Assembly: GCA_013388455.1 (NCBI GenBank)
Contig: JACAFF010000004.1
Location: forward strand, 1-57,311
Origin: Nitrospirota bacterium
Lineage (GTDB): Bacteria; Nitrospirota; Thermodesulfovibrionia; Thermodesulfovibrionales; SM23-35
DNA: 57,311 nt
Direction: 5' to 3'
Of the stretch, positions 17,921-26,437 are shown one piece after another. Numbering within the stretch: position 1 is the stretch's first letter; every line of letters begins with the position of its first letter. The position numbers were made by a program, and so were the translations under genes. Under the pieces are notes generated by a model. That model was given only the letters and a program-made list of their open reading frames with translations. It did not search any database and was not told where the DNA came from.

Positions 17921-18412
17921 ATGGCAATTAAGAACCTTATAACATCAGCTAAAAAAGATGTCCCTGTAAGGCGTGAAGAGTATGATCCATTCGCCCTTTT
18001 TCGTCACGAGATGAACAGACTTTTTGACAGCTTCTTTCACGGTTTCGATATCGAGCCTTTTGAGAAAAGATTTGGGGGTTTCACACCAAATGTTAATGTA
18101 GTTGAGGATGAAAAAGAGATTAAAGTTACAGCAGAACTTCCCGGTATGGATGAAAAAGACATAGATGTCTCTTTAGCAAAAGATTCTTTAACAATTAAAG
18201 GTGAAAAGAAGGAAGAAAAAGAGGATAAAGGTAAAAATTATTATCGTATGGAACGTTCATATGGTTCATTCACTCGCATGATTCCTATTCCTGTAGAAAT
18301 CGACACAGATAAGGCAAAAGCACAATTCAAGAAAGGAGTTCTTACTGTAACCCTTCCAAAAACTGCTAAAGCGATTAAAGAAACAAAGAAGATTCCTGTC
18401 AAGGCTGAATAA
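17921..18412 (+). CDS. Small heat-shock protein Hsp20, third copy
   Basis: A 163-aa class A-like bacterial small heat-shock protein. The N-terminal arm includes DPFALFRHEMNRLFDSFF, and the alpha-crystallin domain runs from about residue 50 (FTPNVNVVEDEKEIKVTAEL) to KGVLTVTLPKT. The C-terminal tail has KKIPVKAE (I-x-V). It is the last gene of the CIRCE operon, with AGAAAGGAGG before the start and a terminator just after the stop. Confidence 0.96.
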   Translation: MAIKNLITSAKKDVPVRREEYDPFALFRHEMNRLFDSFFHGFDIEPFEKRFGGFTPNVNVVEDEKEIKVTAELPGMDEKDIDVSLAKDSLTIKGEKKEEKEDKGKNYYRMERSYGSFTRMIPIPVEIDTDKAKAQFKKGVLTVTLPKTAKAIKETKKIPVKAE

Positions 18413-18422
18413 GAGACTCAAA

Positions 18423-18469
18423 GGAGCTGATATGTGTTAAACTTTATACACAATATCAGCTCTTTTTTT
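18423..18469 (+). terminator. Terminator of the hsp20 operon
   Basis: GAGCTGATAT (18424-18433) pairs with ATATCAGCTC (18453-18462), a GTGT/ACAC step extends the stem, and a run of seven T follows. Confidence 0.92.
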
Positions 18470-18489
18470 ATTTTAAAAACATACCTTTT

Positions 18490-20601
18490 ATGAATAGCTT
18501 AATACCATTCATATGCATGGGTCTCACATCTTTGCTTCTTCAGATAACCGCTCTACGCCTTCTACTTTCAACATTTTCAGGGAATGAACTCGATATCGGA
18601 ATAACTTTTTCATTCTGGCTTATCTATGTTAGCCTGGGAAGTTATATAGGACAGAGAATAAGATTTAAATATGCATTCATATATTCTTTTATTGTTATTG
18701 CAATCCTATCGTTGCCTACTGCTTTTGCAATAAAATCGATAAGAACTATCCTGTATTTAGAACCTGGTGAATCAGTATCTTTTCATTTCACTGTCCTTTC
18801 AACAGCAATTACTCTTTTACCTCTTTGTTTTATGATCGGATTGCAATTTCCTTTATCTGTTTCATTTTCAGGAGGAAACAATGCAGCAGGAAGGGTCTAT
18901 GGACTTGAAGCATTTGGAGCTTTTACAGGTGGCATTTTATTCACCTTTTTTATTTCTTCGCGAATGAATGCTTTTGAATTATGTCTTGTTCTATCATTGA
19001 TAAATATAGTAGTTGCAGTTTATCTCTCAAAAAAGAAACTTATTTCTATTACAATGATCCTTCCTCTCATTTTCTATATTGGATTTCATAAGACTTTTTC
19101 CAGCCTTTCTTGGAATGGTATGGAGATTTCTCAATCAGCCGAATCCAGATATGGAGAAATCGAAGTTATTAAGATCAGAGAACAATCGAGTATTTATACA
19201 AACGGACATCTCATGTTCACGTATCCGAATCCACAAAGGGATGAGATGAACGCACACTTACCTATGACCTTACACCCCTCACCATCGAATATCCTTGTTA
19301 TCGGCGGATCTTTAGGAATACTCAAAGAGTTTTTGAAATATCCTGTTGATAGTTTAGATTTCATAGAGCTTGATTCAAAAATTGTCGAAATATCTATGCA
19401 ACTTCTCAATAGTAGCAGAGAAGATGCAAATGCTATAAAAGATCAGAGAGTTAGAATAATTATTGAAGATGGAAGAAGATTCATAAAAAAATTAAATAGA
19501 CACGCATACGATCTGATAATTTTAAACCTTCCACAGCCGTCTACAGCAAGTATTAACCGCTTTTATACCACTGATTTTTTCATGGAAACAAAGGATGTTC
19601 TGAAAAGATACGGCATGATCTATTTATCAATTCCGCAATCAACAGGATATATCGGTAAAAGGATGAAGATAGCAAACGGCTCTATTTATAATTCACTTAA
19701 ATCTGTCTTCAGATATGTTGAGGTAACCACACAGGAATACGGAGGGCTTTTCGCATCTGATTCTGTAATATCCACAGAACCAGAGATACTTGAAAAAAGG
19801 TTTATCCAGAGAGCAATCCATACAAAACACTTTAATCAGTATATCTTCAGTGATGTCTTTTCTCCTTTTAATTTAGAGTATGTTAAAAAGAGACTCGGAG
19901 AGATAAAATTGATCAATACTGACTTCCGTCCTTCAGCATATGTATATAATCTAATGCTTTGGGCAGAGATACATGGTGGGGGAATATTATATAATCTGCT
20001 TTCAATCAGGTTCTGGAATATTCTTATCATATTTGCAGTTTATCTAACATGTATTGCCCTCATATCATACAGAAAAAAGAAACGTGTAATCTTTTTCTCT
20101 ATTTTTACTACAGGATTCTCCGGAATGTCTTTTGTCCTTACTATAATTCTTACATATCAGGCAATATACGGCTATATATATGAGATGATAGGGATACTAT
20201 CAGCAACATTCATGATCGGACTATGGATAGGAACATTAATAACAAGAAATCTCAGAGAGCCGTTAAGAATACTGTTTTATATGGAACTGACAACTATTCT
20301 TCTATCTGTCTCTTCCCCCTTATTATTTTTTAAGTCAGAATTCTTATTTTATATATTAGTTTTTCTGATAGGTGCAATTACCGGAGGCCAGTTCAGTACA
20401 GCAAATCTATCAATGGGTAGTTCTAAAGCAGGTGGAAAACTTTATGCAATGGATTTAATAGGTTCATTCACAGGATCATTGTTATCAACCTTATTGATCA
20501 TCCCCCTCTTTGGAATTTCAAGCGCACTTATGCTCATTGCATTCATAAAGGCATTCTCTGCATTCTTGATAAGGAGTATATATACTGAATCTTTTAATTG
20601 A
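18490..20601 (+). CDS. Membrane protein with spermidine-synthase-like domain
   Basis: A 703-aa protein in three parts: about six transmembrane helices (residues 1-190), a soluble Rossmann domain like polyamine aminopropyltransferases (about 215-480), and about seven helices (500-700). The Rossmann loop is degenerate (NILVIGGSLGILKEFL instead of GGGDG) but the acidic ribose ligand remains (DFIELDSKIVEI), as does EDGRRFIK. The catalytic DSSDP-type loop is replaced by LNLPQPST, so it may not make spermidine. Many bacteria have such fused proteins, usually annotated as spermidine synthase-like; function unknown. It lies 20 bases upstream of amrS in the same direction. Confidence 0.85.
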   Translation: MNSLIPFICMGLTSLLLQITALRLLLSTFSGNELDIGITFSFWLIYVSLGSYIGQRIRFKYAFIYSFIVIAILSLPTAFAIKSIRTILYLEPGESVSFHFTVLSTAITLLPLCFMIGLQFPLSVSFSGGNNAAGRVYGLEAFGAFTGGILFTFFISSRMNAFELCLVLSLINIVVAVYLSKKKLISITMILPLIFYIGFHKTFSSLSWNGMEISQSAESRYGEIEVIKIREQSSIYTNGHLMFTYPNPQRDEMNAHLPMTLHPSPSNILVIGGSLGILKEFLKYPVDSLDFIELDSKIVEISMQLLNSSREDANAIKDQRVRIIIEDGRRFIKKLNRHAYDLIILNLPQPSTASINRFYTTDFFMETKDVLKRYGMIYLSIPQSTGYIGKRMKIANGSIYNSLKSVFRYVEVTTQEYGGLFASDSVISTEPEILEKRFIQRAIHTKHFNQYIFSDVFSPFNLEYVKKRLGEIKLINTDFRPSAYVYNLMLWAEIHGGGILYNLLSIRFWNILIIFAVYLTCIALISYRKKKRVIFFSIFTTGFSGMSFVLTIILTYQAIYGYIYEMIGILSATFMIGLWIGTLITRNLREPLRILFYMELTTILLSVSSPLLFFKSEFLFYILVFLIGAITGGQFSTANLSMGSSKAGGKLYAMDLIGSFTGSLLSTLLIIPLFGISSALMLIAFIKAFSAFLIRSIYTESFN

Positions 20602-20621
20602 AATAGTTTTATAATATTAAT

Positions 20622-21596
20622 ATGTCTAAAACAGTCCAATGTGAACTTTGTCCAAACAGTTGCGTATTGGTAAACGGGCAACACAGTAAATGTCGGGCAA
20701 GGATGAATAAAGACGGAAAACTTTATAGTCTGGTATACGGTAAACCCTGCGCTGTTCATGTTGACCCCATCGAAAAGAAACCATTTTCTCATTTTCTTCC
20801 TGGAACAACCGCTTTTTCAATTGCTACAGCAGGGTGTGTACTCGACTGCAAATTTTGTCAGAACTGGCAGATATCACAGGCAAAACCAGAGGATACAGAT
20901 ACATACAATTTACCTCCTGAAAAAGTTGTTAGTCTTGCGAAATCTTATCAGTGCAGATCTATCGCATATACGTATACAGAACCCACAGTCTTTTATGAAT
21001 ACATGTACGATACGTCGATTATCGCAAAAAAAAATGATATCAAGAATACAATGCACTCATGCGGCTATATCAATGAAAAACCTCTCAGGACATTATCGAA
21101 ATATCTAAATGCTGCAAATATTGACCTGAAGGGATTCAGTGAAGATTTTTATTCACGCATATGCAATGGCAGTCTCAAGCCTGTTCTCAATTCACTTGTT
21201 ATATTGAAGGATGAAAATGTATGGCTTGAGATAACTAACCTTGTCATCCCAACACTTAATGATAATATGAAAACTATTAGAGACATGTGCAAATGGATTC
21301 TTAAAAATCTTGGGCCTAATGTGCCTGTGCATTTTTCAAGATTTTTTCCGAATTACAAATTAACTAATCTTCCACCTACCCCTCTTGAAACACTTATTGA
21401 AGCAAGAAAAACAGCTATTGATACAGGATTGCATTTTTCGTATATTGGAAATATCAGGCATGAAGGTGAAAGCACCTTCTGCCCGAAGTGTAAGAAAATA
21501 CTTATAGAGAGAATAGGTTATTTTGTAAAACAGAATAATATCTCGAATGGCATGTGCAGGTTTTGTAAAACTTCCATTCCTGGAATCTGGAGTTAA
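20622..21596 (+). CDS. amrS: AmmeMemoRadiSam system radical SAM enzyme
   Basis: A 324-aa radical SAM protein. The [4Fe-4S] motif is C-x3-C-x2-C in AGCVLDCKFCQNW near residues 71-79. N-terminal CELCPNSC plus C and C-terminal CPKC...CRFC sets could bind a further metal site. The ending IPGIW is typical of AmrS. The chemistry is not known; the gene is named for its constant linkage with Memo and AMMECR1, both found two genes downstream. TATAAT at 20610-20615 ends six bases before the ATG, so a leaderless transcript may start here in addition to read-through from the upstream gene. Confidence 0.93.
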   Translation: MSKTVQCELCPNSCVLVNGQHSKCRARMNKDGKLYSLVYGKPCAVHVDPIEKKPFSHFLPGTTAFSIATAGCVLDCKFCQNWQISQAKPEDTDTYNLPPEKVVSLAKSYQCRSIAYTYTEPTVFYEYMYDTSIIAKKNDIKNTMHSCGYINEKPLRTLSKYLNAANIDLKGFSEDFYSRICNGSLKPVLNSLVILKDENVWLEITNLVIPTLNDNMKTIRDMCKWILKNLGPNVPVHFSRFFPNYKLTNLPPTPLETLIEARKTAIDTGLHFSYIGNIRHEGESTFCPKCKKILIERIGYFVKQNNISNGMCRFCKTSIPGIWS

Positions 21597-21600
21597 CAAA

Positions 21601-21729
21601 ATGAACAGAAGAGATTTTCTAAAAATATTTTTAATAGGTATATTAAGCCTTTTTTCGAAAAAAGTTAATGCCGGGCGAAAAGCTGAAAAAAATCTGAAAG
21701 AAGCCATGTTCTGGAGGAAAATAGATTGA
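21601..21729 (+). CDS. Small RR-motif signal peptide protein in the AmmeMemoRadiSam operon
   Basis: A 42-aa product starting MNRRDFLKIFLIGILSLFSK, an RR-x-F-L-K twin-arginine motif followed by a short hydrophobic run, then a basic tail ending MFWRKID. The start at 21601 is chosen because GGAG lies eight bases upstream and the ORF sits four bases after the amrS stop. Its TGA overlaps the TTG start of the Memo-AMMECR1 gene. The Tat signal has no passenger domain, so it may be an independent small membrane protein or the stray signal of the next gene. Confidence 0.75.
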   Translation: MNRRDFLKIFLIGILSLFSKKVNAGRKAEKNLKEAMFWRKID

Positions 21730-23144
21730 AGTTAAAAAGAAAACTCATTCTGATAGCCTTTTGCTTATTGCTTGTCCCTTATTCCGCTGGCTGTGCTGAA
21801 AATGTTAAAGAACCATCAGTTGCGGGGATGTTCTATCCTGCTGATTCAAAAGAACTCGTGAAAACTATTGAGAATTTTCTCACAAATGCAGAAAGAACGA
21901 AAAATAACGGAAAACTCATAGCACTAATCTCTCCACATGCTGGATATACTTATTCAGGTCAGGTAGCAGCTTTCGGATACAAAACAATTAAAGGCAACGA
22001 TATAAAAAAAGTTATACTGATAGGACCAAGCCATCATACGGGATTTAAGGGAGTTTCTGTTTATACAAAAGGAAGTTTTAAAACTCCTCTTGGTAATGTT
22101 GATATAAACACAAATCTTGCAGAAAGTCTGATAAATGAAAATGCAGATGTTCGATTCTATCCTGAGGCATATGCAAAGGAACATTCACTTGAGGTGCAGC
22201 TGCCATTTCTCCAGACTGTCCTGAAAGACTTTACAATAGTTCCTGTTCTTATCGGGTCTATTACAAGACAGTCTTTCGATCATCTTATAGCAAAATTAAT
22301 AGATATCCTCGATGAAAAGACTTTAATCATAGCAAGCACAGACCTTTCGCATTATCATGATTATCATAAGGCAATAGAGATGGACAGCAAGATCATATCA
22401 GCTGTTGAACGGCTATCTGTCATGGATGTAAGTCAGCTTTTGCAGGATGGAAAATCTGAAATGTGTGGTGCTTATCCGGTCATCATCACCCTGGAAGTTG
22501 CACGAAGATATGGTGCGAACATCGGCGTTCTCTTTAAGTATGCAAATTCAGGTGATGTAACGGAAGAAAAAGATATGGTTGTCGGTTATGCTTCAATCGG
22601 ACTTTATAAAAATCCCTTTACAGAAGAAGAAAAAAAGGAACTTCTTGAATTAGCGAAAAAAGCTATTACCGATTATGTTACCAACGGGAAAACACCTGAG
22701 GCACAAATAAAAAACCAGAAGTTCAAAACAGACGGAGCTGTCTTTGTAACTATAAAAAAGAATGGCGCTTTGAGAGGTTGTATCGGACATGTTCAGGCTA
22801 TTATGCCTTTACATCAATCAGTAGTAAAGAATGCAGTAGCAGCATGCTCGGCTGACCCGAGATTCCCTTCTTTGACGAAAGAGGAGTTAAAGGATATAGA
22901 TGTTGAAATATCCATACTTTCACCGCTTAACTATGTGAAGGATATTAAAGAAATTCAGGTTGGAAAACACGGGCTCGTGATCAGAAAAGGCATGCATCAG
23001 GGGCTCCTCCTTCCTCAGGTTGCAGAAGAAAACGGATGGGACAGGGAAACATTTCTTAATAAATTATGTAACAAGGCCGGGCTCCCAGAAAATGCATGGG
23101 AAAATGCTGATTTATATTATTTCACTGCTGAAATCATAAAATAA
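21726..23144 (+). CDS. Exported Memo (AmrB) - AMMECR1 (AmrA) fusion
   Basis: A 472-aa two-domain protein. Residues 1-22 form a signal segment with a lipobox-like YSAGC, so it is probably a lipoprotein. The Memo domain (about 28-285) has VAGMFYPAD, LISPHAGYTYSGQVA, IGPSHHTGF and ASTDLSHYHDY, with the His/Cys ligands of this dioxygenase-like fold. The AMMECR1 domain (about 300-472) has GAVFVTIKKNGALRGCIGH (RGCIG motif), DPRFPSL and the closing LPENAWENADLYYF. Translation starts at TTG, coupled to the RR-peptide gene through TTGA. Function is unknown. Confidence 0.93.
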   Translation: MKLKRKLILIAFCLLLVPYSAGCAENVKEPSVAGMFYPADSKELVKTIENFLTNAERTKNNGKLIALISPHAGYTYSGQVAAFGYKTIKGNDIKKVILIGPSHHTGFKGVSVYTKGSFKTPLGNVDINTNLAESLINENADVRFYPEAYAKEHSLEVQLPFLQTVLKDFTIVPVLIGSITRQSFDHLIAKLIDILDEKTLIIASTDLSHYHDYHKAIEMDSKIISAVERLSVMDVSQLLQDGKSEMCGAYPVIITLEVARRYGANIGVLFKYANSGDVTEEKDMVVGYASIGLYKNPFTEEEKKELLELAKKAITDYVTNGKTPEAQIKNQKFKTDGAVFVTIKKNGALRGCIGHVQAIMPLHQSVVKNAVAACSADPRFPSLTKEELKDIDVEISILSPLNYVKDIKEIQVGKHGLVIRKGMHQGLLLPQVAEENGWDRETFLNKLCNKAGLPENAWENADLYYFTAEIIK

Positions 23145-23230
23145 CGAAAATACTTTTCACAATTTATAAACATCCTTTTCACAAAAATAATTATTTAAAA
23201 TCAATATATTAGAAATTTATCACTTTTTTC

Positions 23231-23259
23231 TTGACATATACAATATCTTGTGGTTTAAT
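23231..23259 (+). promoter_or_regulatory. nrdJ promoter
   Basis: TTGACA (23231-23236), a 17-base spacer and TTTAAT (23254-23259) form a near-consensus sigma-70 promoter. The upstream gap (23145-23230) is AT-rich with nothing recognised. Confidence 0.85.
23238..23253 (+). promoter_or_regulatory. NrdR box 1
   Basis: The core CAATATCTTG matches 9 of 10 positions of the NrdR box core CwATATaTwG. It fills the spacer between the -35 and -10 hexamers of nrdJ, where a repressor would block RNA polymerase. Confidence 0.75.
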
Positions 23260-23279
23260 GTCTAAAATTATAATCAATT

Positions 23280-23295
23280 ATACAATGTATTGATA
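23280..23295 (+). promoter_or_regulatory. NrdR box 2
   Basis: The core CAATGTATTG (23283-23292) also matches 9 of 10 core positions and lies 42 bases from box 1, which is four helical turns. NrdR boxes normally occur in such phased pairs before ribonucleotide reductase genes. Confidence 0.75.
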
Positions 23296-23320
23296 ATATA
23301 ATATTAAAAAGGGGGATTAT

Positions 23321-25567
23321 ATGAAAGTTGTCAATGGATTAAACCTTTCACCAAATGCAATAAAGGTTCTTGAAAAAAGATATTTAAAAAAAGATGAAGA
23401 TGGAAAGATTGTTGAAACCCCTGAAGGCCTATTCAGAAGGGTTGCAAAAGCAGTAGCACAAGCAGAAAGACAATATAAAAAAACAGACTCAGAAGTATCA
23501 AAGCTTGAAGAAGTCTTTTACCAGATGCTTACTGCTCTTGAATTTCTTCCGAACAGCCCTACCCTTATGAACGCAGGCAGGAGGCTTGGCCAATTAAGTG
23601 CTTGTTTTGTAATACCTGTGGATGATTCCATGGAGTCTATTTTTGATGCTGTAAAAAATACCGCAATTATACATAAATCAGGTGGTGGAACCGGATTCAG
23701 TTTTTCGAGATTAAGACCAAATGGAGATATTGTTGGGTCTACAAAAGGCATCTCTTCAGGACCTGTTTCCTTTATGACTGTATTCGATACTGCAACAGAG
23801 GCGGTCAAGCAAGGTGGAACAAGAAGAGGTGCCAACATGGGCATCCTCAGAGTTGATCATCCCGATATTATAAGTTTTATAACATGTAAAGATGACAATA
23901 CAAAATTTAATAATTTCAATATTTCTGTTGCAATTACAGACGATTTTATGAAAGCTGTTGAAGAAGACAGGTCATATGACCTTATCAATCCAAGGACCCA
24001 GAAAGTAACAAATACCCTCAGGGCAAGGGATGTATTCAATCTTATTATTGAACATGCATGGAAAAACGGAGAACCTGGAATTGTATTTATTGATAGAGTG
24101 GATGCATCTAATCCGACTCCTCATATAGGTCATATAGAGTCAACAAATCCATGCGGAGAACAACCTTTGCTACCATATGAATCCTGTAATTTAGGCTCAA
24201 TCAATCTCGCCAAGATGGTTAAAAAGGCGGAGGATAACAAGGAAAAAGCTGAAATTGACTGGGATAAACTCAAAGACATAACGTGGAAAGCCGTAAGGTT
24301 TCTTGATAATGTAATTGATGTAAATAAATATCCATTAAAGAAAATCGAAGAAATGACAAAGGCAAATAGAAAGATAGGGCTTGGACTGATGGGTTGGGCA
24401 GATATGTTAATACAACTTGGTATTCCATATAATTCAGATAGAGCAGTTAGTCTTGCTGAAGAGGTAATGGAATTCATTCAAAAAGAGGGCAAGAATGCAT
24501 CAGCATCGCTCGCAGAAGAACGTGGTGTCTTTCCAAATTACAAAGGAAGCATTTATGACGGAAAGCTTAGACTGAGGAATGCTACAGTGACTACTATTGC
24601 ACCGACTGGAACACTTTCAATTATTGCAGGCTGTTCATCTGGCATCGAGCCTCTATTTGCAGTATCTTTTATCAGAACAGTTATGGAAGGCACAAAACTG
24701 ATCGAGATCAATCCATATTTTGAAAAAGTTGCAAAGGAGCGAGGTTTCTGGTCACGAACTCTTATGGAGAGGATCGCAGATAAAGGTTCAATTAAAGATT
24801 TTGACGAGATACCTGAAGACATCAGAGAAGTCTTTGTTACAGCCCATGATATTACTCCTCTTGAACATATAAAAATGCAGGCATCATTTCAAAAATATGT
24901 TGATAATGCTGTATCAAAAACAGTGAATTTCCCTCATCATGCAACTGCAAAAGATGTTGAGGATGTTTATCTCCTTTCTTATAAACTCGGCTGTAAAGGC
25001 GTCACTGTTTATCGTGATGGCTCTCGTGAACAGCAGGTTCTAACAAAAGGTAAAACAACATTAAGCAGTCAGCAGTCAGCAGTTAGCAGTCAGACAGCCA
25101 AAATAATTCCTAAAAAAAGGCCAGAAGTTATAAAAGGAACAACTCGTTTAATGAAGACAGGTTGTGGGAATCTTTATGTAACTATCAATGAAGATGAAGA
25201 AGGACATCTGTTTGAATTGTTCACTTCCATGGGAAAAGCGGGTGGATGCGCAGCAAGTCAGTCCGAGGCTATAGGCAGGCTTGTCTCGCTCGCATTCCGT
25301 TCCAATATAGAGCCTGATGAAGTAATCAAACAACTGAAAGGTATATCCTGTCACTTGCCTGTATGGCTTGAAGGAGGCAAGATTTTATCCTGTTCGGATG
25401 CTATTGCAAAAGCACTCGAAAAATATCGCACTGTTGGTAAAAAGGGCAATGGTGATGGCTATAAAGTTACTATGCTCATGGGTGCCTGCCCTGAATGTGG
25501 CGGGGCCATCGAACGCGAAAGCGGCTGCCTCGTCTGCCACAATTGCGGGTTTACAAAATGCGGATAG
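23321..25567 (+). CDS. nrdJ: Adenosylcobalamin-dependent ribonucleotide reductase (class II)
   Basis: A 748-aa enzyme that reduces ribonucleotides to deoxyribonucleotides by a radical generated from coenzyme B12, which works with or without oxygen. Diagnostic segments: LEFLPNSPTLMNAG near residue 73, QLSACFVIPVDDS, GGGTGFSFSRLRP, NPCGEQPLLPYESCNLGSINL with the radical-site Cys and Glu, and APTGTLSIIAGCSSGIEP. The C-terminus has a CPECGG...CHNCG zinc motif. A linker near residues 582-592 is encoded by a heptamer DNA repeat. GGGGGA precedes the ATG, and two NrdR boxes overlap the promoter. Confidence 0.97.
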   Translation: MKVVNGLNLSPNAIKVLEKRYLKKDEDGKIVETPEGLFRRVAKAVAQAERQYKKTDSEVSKLEEVFYQMLTALEFLPNSPTLMNAGRRLGQLSACFVIPVDDSMESIFDAVKNTAIIHKSGGGTGFSFSRLRPNGDIVGSTKGISSGPVSFMTVFDTATEAVKQGGTRRGANMGILRVDHPDIISFITCKDDNTKFNNFNISVAITDDFMKAVEEDRSYDLINPRTQKVTNTLRARDVFNLIIEHAWKNGEPGIVFIDRVDASNPTPHIGHIESTNPCGEQPLLPYESCNLGSINLAKMVKKAEDNKEKAEIDWDKLKDITWKAVRFLDNVIDVNKYPLKKIEEMTKANRKIGLGLMGWADMLIQLGIPYNSDRAVSLAEEVMEFIQKEGKNASASLAEERGVFPNYKGSIYDGKLRLRNATVTTIAPTGTLSIIAGCSSGIEPLFAVSFIRTVMEGTKLIEINPYFEKVAKERGFWSRTLMERIADKGSIKDFDEIPEDIREVFVTAHDITPLEHIKMQASFQKYVDNAVSKTVNFPHHATAKDVEDVYLLSYKLGCKGVTVYRDGSREQQVLTKGKTTLSSQQSAVSSQTAKIIPKKRPEVIKGTTRLMKTGCGNLYVTINEDEEGHLFELFTSMGKAGGCAASQSEAIGRLVSLAFRSNIEPDEVIKQLKGISCHLPVWLEGGKILSCSDAIAKALEKYRTVGKKGNGDGYKVTMLMGACPECGGAIERESGCLVCHNCGFTKCG
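25064..25091 (+). repeat. Heptamer tandem repeat inside nrdJ
   Basis: Four units of AGCAGTC (one with a final T) in a row encode part of the Ser/Gln/Ala linker SSQQSAVSSQT. The stretch lies before the C-terminal domain and keeps the frame open. Confidence 0.85.
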
Positions 25568-25623
25568 AGAGTTGCAATATAGTATTCTTATTTATGCAAA
25601 ATAGTATTACAAGGAGGCCATAA

Positions 25624-25671
25624 ATGCCGGCTGCAAAACTTGAAATAAGTTTCCCCAGCAATCCCTTATAG
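25624..25671 (+). CDS. Tiny 15-codon ORF after nrdJ
   Basis: ATG at 25624 has a strong AAGGAGG site nine bases before it; the product MPAAKLEISFPSNPL ends at TAG. No family can be assigned. It may be a leader peptide or the 5' stump of a lost gene. The rest of the gap holds nothing recognised. Confidence 0.3.
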   Translation: MPAAKLEISFPSNPL

Positions 25672-25681
25672 TGATAAAGAG

Positions 25682-26416
25682 GTGTTATTCCGATTTCGAA
25701 TGCTTTCAGAGATCAAAAATTTAAAAATCATCGCCATATTTTTTATTCTATTCTTTTTTAATCTAAATACAGCATCTGGATGGTATGATGAGACCCATCT
25801 TGCAATTGCAAAGGCTGCTGGATATTCTAAATGGTATAACGCTGTCGGGGCTGATATTGCAAAATTAAAGGCAGGAAGTATAGAGTCTTATAACCATTAT
25901 TTTAATAACAATAACGAGCTTGAAGTTACCCCGGAAATGGTTATGTCACAAATAGCTAAATATAACAATCCTTCAGATAAAGAAGGTCATCTTTATGGAG
26001 CTATTATTGCTTCTCTACGTGGATATAATGAAACCAAAAAAGCCGGTAAATATGCTGAATATCACATTGCTTTATGCGCTCATTATGTAGGTGATTTATC
26101 ACAACCCATGCATAACATACCATATGATGATTTTAATAGAAACCATCATGATATAAACGATGGCATTGTTGAGGCTGAAGTTTTAAAAAAAATAGCAAGC
26201 ATAGAAAAATATGTATATCAAATTAATTTGAGGTCGTACTTCTTTGAGGAAGACTTATCAAAAGAGATTGCACGCATAGCTAACCTTTCGAGAAAATTGG
26301 GGCAAAAATTAAAAGCAGAAAATAGGGATATGACAGAAGAAGAAGCTTATATACAGCTTGGGCATAGCGTTTCTTTATTAAGGGCAATTTTAAAATATCT
26401 CGGGAAAATTAAATAA
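25682..26416 (+). CDS. Exported Zn-dependent phospholipase C/S1-P1 nuclease-fold protein
   Basis: A 244-aa protein with a hydrophobic signal (residues about 15-32, IIAIFFILFFFNLNTASG). The mature part begins WYDETHLAIAKAAG, the N-terminal Trp plus His pattern of the trinuclear zinc phospholipase C / S1-P1 nuclease fold. A second set, HIALCAHYVGDLSQPMHN near residues 128-145, matches the H-x3-D...H zinc ligands, and GHSVSLLRA lies near the end. It could act on phospholipids or nucleic acids outside the cell. The start is uncertain: GTG at 25682 or ATG at 25700; neither has a well-placed ribosome site. Confidence 0.8.
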   Translation: MLFRFRMLSEIKNLKIIAIFFILFFFNLNTASGWYDETHLAIAKAAGYSKWYNAVGADIAKLKAGSIESYNHYFNNNNELEVTPEMVMSQIAKYNNPSDKEGHLYGAIIASLRGYNETKKAGKYAEYHIALCAHYVGDLSQPMHNIPYDDFNRNHHDINDGIVEAEVLKKIASIEKYVYQINLRSYFFEEDLSKEIARIANLSRKLGQKLKAENRDMTEEEAYIQLGHSVSLLRAILKYLGKIK

Positions 26417-26437
26417 AAAAAGTACACGTATAATTGC

